Assembly (NCBI RefSeq): GCF_031846245.1
Contig: NZ_JAVRIC010000014.1
Coordinates: 1 to 64,000, forward strand
Direction: 5' to 3'
DNA from: Banduia mediterranea
Lineage (GTDB): Bacteria > Pseudomonadota > Gammaproteobacteria > Nevskiales > Nevskiaceae
Length of the DNA: 64,000 nt
Shown here one piece after another: positions 40,401 through 49,723 of the stretch. The notes below the pieces were generated by a model that worked only from the letters and a program-made list of their open reading frames with translations, was not told where the DNA came from and searched no databases. Made by a program: the position numbers and the translations under genes. The first letter of the stretch is position 1; every line of letters begins with the position of its first letter.

Positions 40401-42655
40401 GGCAGACCGTGCACGACCGCGACGTCGGCAATCGAGCCCGAGCCGTGGCAAACCGCGCAGCTTTCGGTCGTCGCCGCGCTGCTGCCGATCTCGGCCGCGG
40501 TGATGCCGAAGCCGCCGCCGTTCTGCTGCATGTGCGTGACGGCCGCCTGATCGTCATGGCAGGACGAGCACACCGCGCTGGCCGGCGAGATGCGTCCATA
40601 GGACGCAAGGTCCTCGACCGCGCCCGGCGGCGAGAAGTCGCCGGCCAGCCTGGTCGCATGCGTGTCGATCGTCGTGCCGAGCACCGTGCTCTGCAGCGGC
40701 AGCGCATAGCTCGACGATTCGTGGCATTGCGTGCAGTTGGCGACCACGCCGGGATAGCCGATGCCGGAGAAGTCGTTGACCGAGCTGCGGTAGCCGTAGA
40801 CCACGAAGTTGCTGCTGCGCACCGAAGCGCCGTGAATCGCGTGAATCATGAGCTTGAAGTCGATCGGACGCTGTTCGAGACCATCGACGGCCGCGGTGTT
40901 GACGCCGTTGGCGCTTGCGTCGGGATCGTCCGGACGCACCGCCAGATCGGTCGCGTTCGGCGTATGGCACATCGTGCAGAGCTGCACGTTGTCGGTGCGG
41001 TTGTTGCCGTGGAACGACAGGCCATCGTTGACGCCGTGGCAGGCCTGGCATTTGTCGAGGCTGACGACGCTGCGGCGCGCCGCGGGTACCGTGTCGGTGA
41101 TCGCGAAATTCTCGGTCACCCCGGTCACCGGAATGCGGTCGGAATAGATCCCGTCACCGTCGTAGTCGCCGGCCGGATGGCCTTCGATCGCGACCGTGCC
41201 CGAGCCGGTCACGTCGTACGGCACCGGCACCGATGACGTCACGGTAAAGGTGCCGTCGCCGTTGGACGTGGCCGCACTCAACGCGGAGATCGCGACCGGC
41301 CCACCCGGATAGTCGCCGCTGCCGACATTGCCGTAATCGGCGGTGCTCCAGGCGATGTCGATGCTCAGCGAGGAATTGCCGCCGGCCGTGAACGGCGCGT
41401 CGGCGAGGATGTCGTAGGGCGCGTTGCCGTCCTCGGGGTTGGTCACCGAGAAGCTCACGCTCGGGTACTGGCCCTGCCCGGTGTCGTCGATACTGAGAAT
41501 GTTGTACTGGAAGCGGGCCGCCCACAGCTTGCCGGGAATCTGGTGCGATTCCGGCACGCTGCCGGCGACTCGGTTCTCGGCGTGGCAGACCGTGCACTGG
41601 GTGTTGTCGGTGACGACGCCGCCGGGATGACCGCCGGCCGCGCCGGCCGCGAAATCGACGTCGTCATGGCAGCTTCCGCAGGCCTGCAGCGTCGGCTTGT
41701 TGATGAAATGGGCGGCCTGCGGTGTGCTGCTGTCGTCCGGATTGTGGCAGCCGGTGCAGTTGCGCAAGTCCTTCGGGAATTCGACCTCGGAGTAGTCGTG
41801 CACGCTGTTGCCGTAGCCGTAGATCAGATACGGCGTGCCGGCGACGACGCTCGGCAGTTCGGCGCCGGCGTGGATCCTGTGGATCATCACCATGAAGTCG
41901 ATCGACTGCCCGCTGCTCGCCTCGACGCTGCCGGGGTTGTGGCAGGTCACGCACAGCTTGACGTCGCGCCGCGCGCCGCCGTGCGCGGACAGATCACCAT
42001 GGCAGGCATTGCAACTGGCCTGCGCAACCATGTCGCGACCGTCCTCCGGCTCGGTGCTGCCGGTGGACGGCTGCCAGGTGTAGACGGCGTTGTTGACCGT
42101 TGGCAGCGTCCCCGAGCGCACGGCGATGGCGACGCGGTGCGTCAGCGTCGCATCGTACTCGACCGCGCGCGGCTCGGTGACGTGCGTGACGTCGGCGCCG
42201 AAGGTATAGGAATAGCTGCCGTCGTTGTGGTCTTCGAGACTGCCGCCCGAGTCGCGGGCGGCGATGATCGTTTCCTCGGTGCCTGCTCCGCTGCCGCTCG
42301 GCTCTTCAGTCTGGTTGATGTAGCTCTGCCAGCTGTCGGCGTCGCCATCGGTGCCCGGCAGGAGCCTCGCCAGCATGACTTCGAGCGTACTCGCGGGCAG
42401 GCCGACGTAGGGCAGGCCGGATTCGTCGATGAGCGTGAAGTCGACCGTCGAGCTGTCGCCGAGGCTCGCGCCGGTGATCGTCAGCGTCAAATCGCTTTGC
42501 CCGTTGCTGACCGGAATCGTCGTGCCGGGCGTGCCGGGCTCGCCTGCGGGCCCTTGCTCGCCGTCGTCGCCATCACATCCGGCCAAGGCCCCGAACAACA
42601 GCAGCGAAAACACGAACAAGCACGCGTTGCCACGCCGACGGCTATGAAGATACAT
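40397..42655 (-). CDS. mtrC: OmcA/MtrC-family surface decahaem lipoprotein cytochrome
   Basis: 752 residues from ATG 42655 with GGGAG upstream. Lipobox LFGALAGC, then a short collagen-like GEQGPAGEPGTPG stretch seen in this family. Ten CXXCH sites in two groups of five (CNACH, CVTCH, CTGCH, CGSCH, CTVCH; CQACH, CTMCH, CTQCH, CSSCH, CAVCH), separated by a beta-rich domain, and an N-terminal beta domain, giving the four-domain plan of MtrC/OmcA. Terminal reductase of the conduit, handing electrons to minerals, electrodes or other extracellular acceptors. First gene of the mtrCAB operon. Confidence 0.95.
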   Translation of the reverse strand: MYLHSRRRGNACLFVFSLLLFGALAGCDGDDGEQGPAGEPGTPGTTIPVSNGQSDLTLTITGASLGDSSTVDFTLIDESGLPYVGLPASTLEVMLARLLPGTDGDADSWQSYINQTEEPSGSGAGTEETIIAARDSGGSLEDHNDGSYSYTFGADVTHVTEPRAVEYDATLTHRVAIAVRSGTLPTVNNAVYTWQPSTGSTEPEDGRDMVAQASCNACHGDLSAHGGARRDVKLCVTCHNPGSVEASSGQSIDFMVMIHRIHAGAELPSVVAGTPYLIYGYGNSVHDYSEVEFPKDLRNCTGCHNPDDSSTPQAAHFINKPTLQACGSCHDDVDFAAGAAGGHPGGVVTDNTQCTVCHAENRVAGSVPESHQIPGKLWAARFQYNILSIDDTGQGQYPSVSFSVTNPEDGNAPYDILADAPFTAGGNSSLSIDIAWSTADYGNVGSGDYPGGPVAISALSAATSNGDGTFTVTSSVPVPYDVTGSGTVAIEGHPAGDYDGDGIYSDRIPVTGVTENFAITDTVPAARRSVVSLDKCQACHGVNDGLSFHGNNRTDNVQLCTMCHTPNATDLAVRPDDPDASANGVNTAAVDGLEQRPIDFKLMIHAIHGASVRSSNFVVYGYRSSVNDFSGIGYPGVVANCTQCHESSSYALPLQSTVLGTTIDTHATRLAGDFSPPGAVEDLASYGRISPASAVCSSCHDDQAAVTHMQQNGGGFGITAAEIGSSAATTESCAVCHGSGSIADVAVVHGLP

Positions 42656-42743
42656 GCTCCCGACCCCTTGACTGGCAGCGGCGGCAGGAATCCGTTGACG
42701 GCACGTCCGATCCCGCCCCCGCATCTGCTTGCTGGTTCTTTCG

Positions 42744-42813
42744 ATTACAGCACGCGTCGATCGCAGCGATATTGACCACGATCAATTTCGCGGATGCCCG
42801 CTTGCCGTAGTCT
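42744..42813. promoter_or_regulatory. FNR-type box shared by divergent promoters of mtrCAB and the cytochrome/cymA arm
   Basis: TTGACCACGATCAA (42772-42785) matches the FNR consensus TTGAT-N4-ATCAA at 9 of 10 positions. On the minus strand TGTAAT (42744-42749) and on the plus strand TAGTCT (42808-42813) resemble -10 hexamers. Each hexamer centre is 32 bp from the box centre, the geometry of a class II activator site at -41.5. Both operons would then be induced by low oxygen from one site. Confidence 0.65.
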
Positions 42814-42882
42814 GCGATCACGTAGACGCCGATGCGGCCAATCACCCAGAAGCGGTTCGCCCGCTCAGGTCCGGAGACAAGA

Positions 42883-43485
42883 ATGCGCATCAAATCTTTC
42901 GCGACACTGCTCGTGCTGTCGTTCGCGCTCGGCGGTACCGCCGCCGCCGCGGCGCCGGATTCGGCGGCCGGCTGCGCCGCCTGCCACGGCGAAGGTGGCG
43001 TCAGCCAGCGTTCCGACATCCCGACGATCGCCGGCCTCTCGGAGTTCTATCTCGAAGGACAGATGCAGGCGTATCAGAAAGGCGATCGCCCCTGTGAAAA
43101 GGTCAAGGGCGATGACGGCCAGACGGCCGACATGTGCGACATCGCCAAGGCGCTGACGGCCGATCAGATCGCCGAGATCGACGCCTATTTCTCCAGCCAG
43201 GACTTCGTCGCGGCGGACCAGACCGCCGACGCGGCGCTGGCCGCCAAGGGCAAGGCGCTGCACGAGCGGCGTTGCGAGATCTGCCATTCCGACGGTGGCA
43301 GCTTCGCCGACGACGACGCCGGCCTGCTCGCCGGACAGTGGAAGCCCTATCTGCAGTCGATGCTCGTCGAATACCGCAGCGGCAAGCGCGTCGAGCCGGA
43401 GAAGATGAAGCCGCAGACTTCGGCCCTGTCCGACGACGACATCAAGGCCCTGGTCGAGTTCTACGCCAGCGAAACCACCGAATAA
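42883..43485 (+). CDS. Periplasmic dihaem cytochrome c (c4-like)
   Basis: 200 residues from ATG 42883, preceded by GGAGA. Sec signal (FATLLVLSFALGGTAAAAA). Two class I cytochrome domains, each with one CXXCH: CAACHGEGG near residue 38 and CEICHSDGG near residue 130, each followed by the G-L.G/AGQW-type region (IAGLSEFYLEGQM; LLAGQWKPYLQSMLVEYRSG) and an axial Met candidate (QTADM; PEKMKP). Tandem duplication typical of c4. Likely shuttles electrons in the periplasm, for example between CymA and MtrA or to an oxidase. Transcribed away from mtrCAB and followed 28 bp later by the tetrahaem gene. Confidence 0.9.
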   Translation: MRIKSFATLLVLSFALGGTAAAAAPDSAAGCAACHGEGGVSQRSDIPTIAGLSEFYLEGQMQAYQKGDRPCEKVKGDDGQTADMCDIAKALTADQIAEIDAYFSSQDFVAADQTADAALAAKGKALHERRCEICHSDGGSFADDDAGLLAGQWKPYLQSMLVEYRSGKRVEPEKMKPQTSALSDDDIKALVEFYASETTE

Positions 43486-43513
43486 GATCGGCGACGTCCC
43501 AGGGGAAACGACT

Positions 43514-44113
43514 GTGAACCCGGAACAGGGAGAAGACACGCAGCATCGCGGAATCGGCGCGCGCCTGTGGAAACGGCCGCGACGCTGGTTCCTGTTCGGA
43601 ATTCCGCTCGGCGGCCTGCTCACCTTCGTACTTGGAATCGGCGTCGCCGGCGGATTCGTCGGCGGGCTGAAATACACCGAAACCGATGCGTTCTGCACCT
43701 CCTGCCATGAGATGAAGCAACCGCTCGCCGAGCTTCAGCAGAGCATTCACCATTCCAACGCCTACGGCATTCAGGCCGGCTGCGCCGACTGCCACGTCCC
43801 GCCGACCCTCTTCGGCGGCCTGATGCGACACGTCCGCGCGAGCACCGAGGTCTGGGGACACTTGACCGGCAAGCTCAACACGCCCGAAAAGTACGAGGCC
43901 CTGCGGGCCCAGCTCGCGCAGAAGATCTGGGCGGAATTAAAGGCGAACGACTCGGCGGAATGTCGCAGTTGTCACAATCAGGCCGCAATGGACCTGAGCA
44001 AACAGGACCGTATCGCCGCCAAACGGCATTCGGCCGAATACATGGCCAAGAGCGGCAAGACCTGCATCGATTGCCACAAGGGCGTTGCCCACGTACTGCC
44101 CGAAGGCGTCTGA
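43514..44113 (+). CDS. NapC/NirT-family tetrahaem quinol dehydrogenase (CymA-like)
   Basis: 199 residues from GTG 43514, preceded by AGGGGAA. One N-terminal membrane helix (FGIPLGGLLTFVLGIGVAGG), then four CXXCH sites: CTSCH, CADCH, CRSCH and CIDCH. The pattern TDAFCTSCHEMKQPLAELQQ and the C-terminal CIDCHKGVAH are those of NapC/NirT/CymA proteins, which oxidise menaquinol or ubiquinol and pass electrons to periplasmic cytochromes. Beside mtrCAB it most likely plays the CymA role. Confidence 0.93.
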   Translation: MNPEQGEDTQHRGIGARLWKRPRRWFLFGIPLGGLLTFVLGIGVAGGFVGGLKYTETDAFCTSCHEMKQPLAELQQSIHHSNAYGIQAGCADCHVPPTLFGGLMRHVRASTEVWGHLTGKLNTPEKYEALRAQLAQKIWAELKANDSAECRSCHNQAAMDLSKQDRIAAKRHSAEYMAKSGKTCIDCHKGVAHVLPEGV

Positions 44114-44159
44114 GCCGCGACCCGGTTTGGCGAGCCTGCCCGAAGGCGTGACTGATTCA

Positions 44160-44503
44160 GTGCACCGGCCGGCTCTGATGCAGCCGATCCCTGCCATACC
44201 GCCAGATGATGCGCAGCCCCTCACCGAAACGGAAATTGACGACATGGCGCCGCCAGAACAGCCCGCGTTTGTCGCAGACCGTGGAGATCGAGAAACGCGA
44301 AATCTCGCCGAGCAGCGCCGGATTTCAGGCTGTCGCGTCGCGACCTTCGGCAGGAGCCAGGCCGGCGGCACGGTGAAGAACTCCAAGCGAGGTTGACGAT
44401 GCCACACCTGCAGGCCGCACGCGTGCGGATAGCTCGCGATCGTCAGAAAGCCCAGCGGATACATCTCGAACACCGCCTGAACGGCGGACCTTGCGACACG
44501 GCA
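44160..44503 (-). pseudogene. Possible frameshifted ORF downstream of the prenyltransferase
   Basis: Right after the prenyltransferase stop, one minus-strand frame reads VFEMYPLGFLTIASYPHACG, then LQVWHRQPRLEFFTVPPAWL, and loses protein character near 44340. A second frame then reads LLGEISRFSISTVCDKRGLF, then WRRHVVNFRFGEGLRIIWRY, ending in a stop near 44160. Both pieces look coding and together could be one gene of about 110 codons broken by an indel. I do not recognise the family. A sequencing error would have the same appearance. Confidence 0.35.
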
Positions 44504-45403
44504 TCAGCCGAGCAGCAGGCCGACCGCGAGCAGCAGTAGCGTGAGGTGGATCGTCGCGACGTTGATTCCGAGATAGCGCAGCAGGCGCTTCGTGTCGTCG
44601 GCATGGGTGTGTACGCGCACCGCCAGCAGCAGGCCCGCGGGCAGCGTCAGCAGCGCCAGCAAAGCGGGCAGCGGCAGTATCGAGGCCAGAACGCCGCCAA
44701 TGATCGTGAGATAGGTCGCGATCAGCAGCGCGCCGAACAGCACGGCGGCGCGACGCCGGCCCAGCACGATCGGCAGGTGACGCCGCCCGACCTGGCGATC
44801 GGCTTCGACGTCGGGAAACTGGTTGATCAGCAACAGCTCGCTGACCAGCAGCAGCGGCGGCAATGCCGCCACCGCACCGACCCAGCTGTAATGGCCGCTC
44901 AATACGAAGGCGCTGCCGCCGACCATCACCGGGCCGAATCCGAGACCCGGTGCCAGCAGGCACAGCAGCGGCTGGCGCGTGATCAGCGGCGTATACGCGA
45001 CCACGACGAGCGCCCCGACCAGACCCAGCGGTAACAATGCCCAGCCCTTTTCAGCGATGAAATAAAGGCCGATCGCGACGCTGCCGGCCAGGGCCACGGC
45101 ACCGGCCGCGCCGGCCGCGGCGGCAGCCTCGGGGTGCGCCGGCAACGAGCCGCTGCCACCCGAAAACGGGGTTCGCACCGTCAGGTGGTCTAGTCCCGAC
45201 CGGAAATCGTGATATTCGTTGAGCAGGTTGACGCTGATGTGTCCGAGCAGGGCCGCGAGCAGCACCAGCAGGCTCTCGCCGATATCGACACGGCCGGCCG
45301 AATGCAGCGCCGCCGCGATGCCGAGCAACACGCACAGCGGCGTCAGGCTCAGGAAATTGGGCCGGGCGGCATGAAACACCGGGCCGATGATTGTGCGTTC
45401 CAT
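44504..45403 (-). CDS. UbiA-superfamily prenyltransferase (MenA-like)
   Basis: 299 residues, eight to nine predicted membrane helices. First Asp-rich prenyl-diphosphate motif NLLNEYHDFRSGLD (NxxxD) and second motif QFPDVEADRQVGRRHL, both of the MenA/UbiA type. MenA attaches the polyprenyl chain to dihydroxynaphthoate in menaquinone synthesis, and the second motif here is close to that group. It could supply the quinone used by the CymA-like dehydrogenase just upstream, but no other men genes are in view, so the acceptor is not certain. Confidence 0.75.
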   Translation of the reverse strand: MERTIIGPVFHAARPNFLSLTPLCVLLGIAAALHSAGRVDIGESLLVLLAALLGHISVNLLNEYHDFRSGLDHLTVRTPFSGGSGSLPAHPEAAAAAGAAGAVALAGSVAIGLYFIAEKGWALLPLGLVGALVVVAYTPLITRQPLLCLLAPGLGFGPVMVGGSAFVLSGHYSWVGAVAALPPLLLVSELLLINQFPDVEADRQVGRRHLPIVLGRRRAAVLFGALLIATYLTIIGGVLASILPLPALLALLTLPAGLLLAVRVHTHADDTKRLLRYLGINVATIHLTLLLLAVGLLLG

Positions 45404-45675
45404 CCGTCAACATTCCCCGTCAGGGTCCAGTGAAAGCGGGCGTCCCCCAACCAAGCCAGCGTACCGGGCGCCAGCAGGCCCACGGTCGAGCTGTCGACCG
45501 TCGTCAGCGGCAACGATGCCGCAAGCGGCGCCTGCTGGCTATGCAGGTGAATCCACGCGGCAGGGCCAAGCCAGCGCGAGACGGACCGACAGGCTCGTCA
45601 CCAGCGTGTTGAGCCACAGCATCGCAGGCTCTCCAGCGTCGCCGTGTCCCGACCGTGAACAGCGGCGACCGCCGC
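45404..45675. other. 272-bp gap with a possible coding remnant
   Basis: On the minus strand one frame reads RWLGPAAWIHLHSQQAPLAA, then SLPLTTVDSSTVGLLAPGTL and AWLGDARFHWTLTGNVDG, ending just before the prenyltransferase ATG. A second frame upstream begins MLWLNTLVTSLSV. A one-base indel near 45590 would join them into a protein of about 75 residues. There is no recognisable family and no intact start, so this is a possible pseudogene only. Confidence 0.3.
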
Positions 45676-47070
45676 TCAGGGCAGCTTCAGCGCGCGGCAC
45701 AGGCGCTCTCTGCCGTCCAGTTCGGCGTCGAGCGCCGCCAGCATCATGAACATGCCGGTCAACCGCCGGTGCAGGAACACGATCTCGCGCGGCGGCAGGC
45801 GGAAGTGCACCGTCACCGTGCTCGCCGCGGTGGCGAGCGCGGCACGTTCCGGCAGGTCCGAACGTCCCCATCGGTATTCGCCGCGCGCGTTCCAGAGATG
45901 CGCCTGCGGACCGCCCCTGGGCGGCTCGGCAAACGGTTCGACCAGTGCCTCGCACATGCGCGAAAAGCCGTCGAGCACGGACTGCGGAAAATCCTCGCGC
46001 AGGATGCCGATCGCCGCCGCGCCACGGATGATGCGCGGGCGCTCGTGCAGCAACGCGCCGCGCACGATCTCCGCGTAGGCTTCGACGAACGCCGGCCTGA
46101 AACGACGCACCGCGCCGAAATCGAGCAGCAGGAGGGCGTCGCCTTCGGGGGTCCCCGGGCGGAACAGATAGTTGCCGAAGTTCGGGTCGCTCTGCACCAT
46201 GCCCCAGCCGAACAGCTCGGTCAGGAACAGGTCCAGCAGTGCATCGGCGTAGCGGTTGCGGCGTGCCTGTGACAGCGCCCGAATTTGTGGATCGCTCACC
46301 GGACGCCCGCTCTCGTACGTCATCGTCAGTACGCGAAGTCCGCAGTATTCGGGCAGCATCCGCGGTACGGCGAAACGCGCATCGCCCTGCAGACGCTCAG
46401 CGTAGAGCTGCGTGTAGCGCCGCTCGCGGCGGTAGTCGACCTCCTGGCGCAGCATCTGCCTGAGCTCGTCGAACATCGGCCGCAGGTCCAGGCCCCTGGG
46501 CGTGATCCGGCTCAGAATCAGCAGGCGCGACAAGGTGCGGATATCGCTGTCGATCGCGTCGGCGACACCCGGATACTGTACCTTGAGGCAAAGCTCCAGA
46601 CCGTCGGATTTGCGGCGGGCGCGGTGTACCTGCCCGAGCGAAGCGGCACCGATCGCGGTTTCGTCGATGTCGAGCTGCGCCATTTGCGCGGTGCCGAGGC
46701 CACGCCGCACGATCGGTTCGAGCGTGCGCCACGGCACCGGCTGCGACAGGTCCTGAAGCTGCCCGAGTATGCCCACGGCGTCCTCGGGCAGGAAATAGGC
46801 GCCATAGAGCGCGAGCAGCTGGCCGGCCTTCATCACGCTGCCCTTGAGCTGGCCGAGCTGTTCGACCAGCTGCTGCGCCTGCTCGCGGTAGAAGGTCTGA
46901 TTCGCCGCGCTGCGGCCATCCGCGTCACGAAACAGATTGCGCGCGCTGTGTGCGACGAAGCGCGCGCCCATGCCCGCCCCCATGCGTGCGAGCGCGGCAT
47001 TGCGCTGCAGCGGGGTGACCTTGAGCCCGATGAATGCCTCGTCCTGCTGCGGGTCCACGGCGCTGTTCAT
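45676..47070 (-). CDS. ABC1/UbiB/ADCK-family kinase-like protein
   Basis: 464 residues. Conserved KxGQ helix LKGSVMKAGQLLALYG, the Ala-rich loop GAASLGQVHRA, ion-pair Lys in LCLKVQYPG, catalytic-type QSDPNFGNYLF and metal-binding LLDFGAVRRF. These identify the atypical kinase family that includes UbiB and ADCK3, needed for ubiquinone synthesis or quinone extraction. Unlike UbiB it lacks the long C-terminal membrane helix pair, so it is nearer to the soluble ABC1 type. Its neighbourhood (prenyltransferase, Nqr, CymA) fits quinone metabolism. Confidence 0.85.
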   Translation of the reverse strand: MNSAVDPQQDEAFIGLKVTPLQRNAALARMGAGMGARFVAHSARNLFRDADGRSAANQTFYREQAQQLVEQLGQLKGSVMKAGQLLALYGAYFLPEDAVGILGQLQDLSQPVPWRTLEPIVRRGLGTAQMAQLDIDETAIGAASLGQVHRARRKSDGLELCLKVQYPGVADAIDSDIRTLSRLLILSRITPRGLDLRPMFDELRQMLRQEVDYRRERRYTQLYAERLQGDARFAVPRMLPEYCGLRVLTMTYESGRPVSDPQIRALSQARRNRYADALLDLFLTELFGWGMVQSDPNFGNYLFRPGTPEGDALLLLDFGAVRRFRPAFVEAYAEIVRGALLHERPRIIRGAAAIGILREDFPQSVLDGFSRMCEALVEPFAEPPRGGPQAHLWNARGEYRWGRSDLPERAALATAASTVTVHFRLPPREIVFLHRRLTGMFMMLAALDAELDGRERLCRALKLP

Positions 47071-47128
47071 GCGTGATACTGCCTTTGCAGCGATCGAAGA
47101 ACCGCTGCAGGTCGTCGATGAACGATCG

Positions 47129-47160
47129 AAAAAAGGCCGCGTCGAACGCGGCCTTTTTTT
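47129..47160. terminator. Bidirectional rho-independent terminator after nqrF
   Basis: A-run 47129-47134, GGCCGCG (47135-47141), loop TCGAA, CGCGGCC (47147-47153), T-run 47154-47160. On the minus strand it lies 26 bp after the nqrF stop and gives a stem followed by UUUUUU. It separates nqr from the ABC1-family gene. Confidence 0.93.
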
Positions 47161-47185
47161 CCGGTGCTCACCGACGCATTCCCGA

Positions 47186-48406
47186 TCAGCCGCCGAAATC
47201 GTCGAGCATGATGTCGTCGCGCTCCACGCCGAGATCGGTGAGCATCTTGATCACGGCGGCGTTCATCATCGGCGGGCCGCACATGTAGTACTCACAGTCT
47301 TCCGGTGCCTTGTGGTCCTTGAGATAGTTCTCGTAGAGCACGTTGTGGATGAAGCCGGTATAGCCGGTCCAGTTGTCCTCCGGCGTCGCGTCGGACAGGG
47401 CCACATGCCATTCGAAGTTGTCGTTGTCGGCGGCGAGCCCGTCGAAATCCTCGACGTAGAACATCTCGCGGCGGGAGCGCGCGCCGTACCAGAAGCTTAT
47501 CTTGCGCTGGGTCTTGATGCGCAGCAACTGGTCGAGGATATGGCTGCGCATCGGCGCCATGCCGGCGCCGCCGCCGACGAAGACCATTTCCTTGTCGGTG
47601 TCGCGCGCAAAGAATTCGCCGAACGGCCCCGAAATGGTGACCTTGTCGCCCGGCTTGAGGCCGAAGATGTAGCTCGACATCGCACCTGGCGGCACGTCCG
47701 GCTGACGCGGCGGCGGACTGGCGATGCGCACGTTGAGCATGATGATGCCCAGTTCGTCGGGATAGTTCGCCATCGAATAGGCGCGCATCACCGGCTCGTC
47801 CACCTTGGAGACGTAGCGCCACAGATTGAACTTGTCCCAGTCCTCGCGGAAGCGATCGTCGACCTGGAAGTTCTTGTATTCGACCGTATGCGGTGGGCAC
47901 TCGATCTGGATGTAACCACCGGCGCGGAAGTGGACCTGCTGTCCCACTGGCAGTTCCAGCACCAGTTCCTTGATGAAGGTGGCGACATTGTCGTTGGAGC
48001 GTACGGTGCACTCCCATTTCTTGACGCCGAACACCTCTTCCGGCACGTCGACCTTCATGTCCTGCTTGACTTTCACTTGGCAGGACAGGCGCTCGCCTTC
48101 GCGGGCTTCGCGCTTGGTGATGTGATTGAGTTCGGTGGGGCCGATCGAACCGCCGCCTTCGGGAATCTTGACGCGGCACTGCGCGCAGGAACCGCCGCCG
48201 CCGCAGGCCGAGGGCACGAACAGGCCGTTGGCGGCCAGGGTCTGCAGCAGCATGCCGCCGGTAGGTACCGAGATGCACTTTTCGCCGTTGATCTCGATGC
48301 TGACATTGCCTTCGGGCACCAGCATCGACTTGGCGAACAGGATGATCGCGACCAGCACCAGGATGATGGTGACGAAGAATCCGACGCCGAGAATGATTTC
48401 TGTCAT
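47186..48406 (-). CDS. nqrF: Na+-translocating NADH:quinone reductase subunit F
   Basis: 406 residues. N-terminal membrane helix, plant-type 2Fe-2S ferredoxin domain ([10 protein letters not shown] and the later LSCQ), then an FAD/NADH ferredoxin-reductase domain ([40 protein letters not shown]). Entry point of electrons from NADH. Last gene of nqrABCDEF, followed by a clear terminator. Confidence 0.97.
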   Translation of the reverse strand: MTEIILGVGFFVTIILVLVAIILFAKSMLVPEGNVSIEINGEKCISVPTGGMLLQTLAANGLFVPSACGGGGSCAQCRVKIPEGGGSIGPTELNHITKREAREGERLSCQVKVKQDMKVDVPEEVFGVKKWECTVRSNDNVATFIKELVLELPVGQQVHFRAGGYIQIECPPHTVEYKNFQVDDRFREDWDKFNLWRYVSKVDEPVMRAYSMANYPDELGIIMLNVRIASPPPRQPDVPPGAMSSYIFGLKPGDKVTISGPFGEFFARDTDKEMVFVGGGAGMAPMRSHILDQLLRIKTQRKISFWYGARSRREMFYVEDFDGLAADNDNFEWHVALSDATPEDNWTGYTGFIHNVLYENYLKDHKAPEDCEYYMCGPPMMNAAVIKMLTDLGVERDDIMLDDFGG

Positions 48407-48436
48407 CGTGCTAACCGTGGTTGAGGGGGGCGCCGA

Positions 48437-49042
<606 letters not shown>

Positions 49043-49045
49043 GAC

Positions 49046-49708
49046 TTAAACCGATTCGGTGCGGTGGACGATGTGAATCTGGTAGTCGGGCTTCTCGACC
49101 TGCGTCGGCTTCCAGGTGCGCACGCCCCAGATCAGCATGCCGATGATGAAGAACGCGGACGGCGGCAACAGCAACAGGCCGTTCGGAACGTACCAGCCAC
49201 CATCGGTCACCAGCGGAAGAATCTCGACGCCGAACAGCTTGCCGCTGCCGAACAGTTCGCGGACCACGGCGACGCTCATGAGGATGAAGCTGTAGCCCAG
49301 GCCGTTGCCGACGCCGTCCATGAACGAGGCCACCGGTTTGTTCTTCATCGCAAAGGCTTCGGCGCGGCCGAGCACGATGCAGTTGGTGATGATCAGGCCG
49401 ACGAATACCGAGAGCTGCTTGGACACGTCATAGGCGTAGGCGCGCAGCAGCTGATCGACCACGATCACCAGCGAGGCGATGATCGTCATCTGCACGATGA
49501 TGCGGATCGAGCCCGGAATCACATTGCGCACCATGCTGATGAACAGGCTGGAACAGGCCGTCACCGCGGTCAGCGACAGCGACATGATGAAGGCCGTTTC
49601 CATCTTCGAGGTCACCGCCAGCGCCGAACAGATGCCCAGCACCTGCAGGATGATCGGGTTGTTGTCGAAGACCGGTTCGGTGACCAGGGTTGTGGTTTCG
49701 CTCGCCAT
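49046..49708 (-). CDS. nqrD: Na+-translocating NADH:quinone reductase subunit D
   Basis: 220 residues, six membrane helices. [20 protein letters not shown] and [20 protein letters not shown] contain the conserved Cys residues matching NqrE. Homologous to RnfE. Lies 15 bp after nqrC. Confidence 0.96.
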   Translation of the reverse strand: MASETTTLVTEPVFDNNPIILQVLGICSALAVTSKMETAFIMSLSLTAVTACSSLFISMVRNVIPGSIRIIVQMTIIASLVIVVDQLLRAYAYDVSKQLSVFVGLIITNCIVLGRAEAFAMKNKPVASFMDGVGNGLGYSFILMSVAVVRELFGSGKLFGVEILPLVTDGGWYVPNGLLLLPPSAFFIIGMLIWGVRTWKPTQVEKPDYQIHIVHRTESV

Positions 49709-49723
49709 TGCTTGCTAGCTCCC

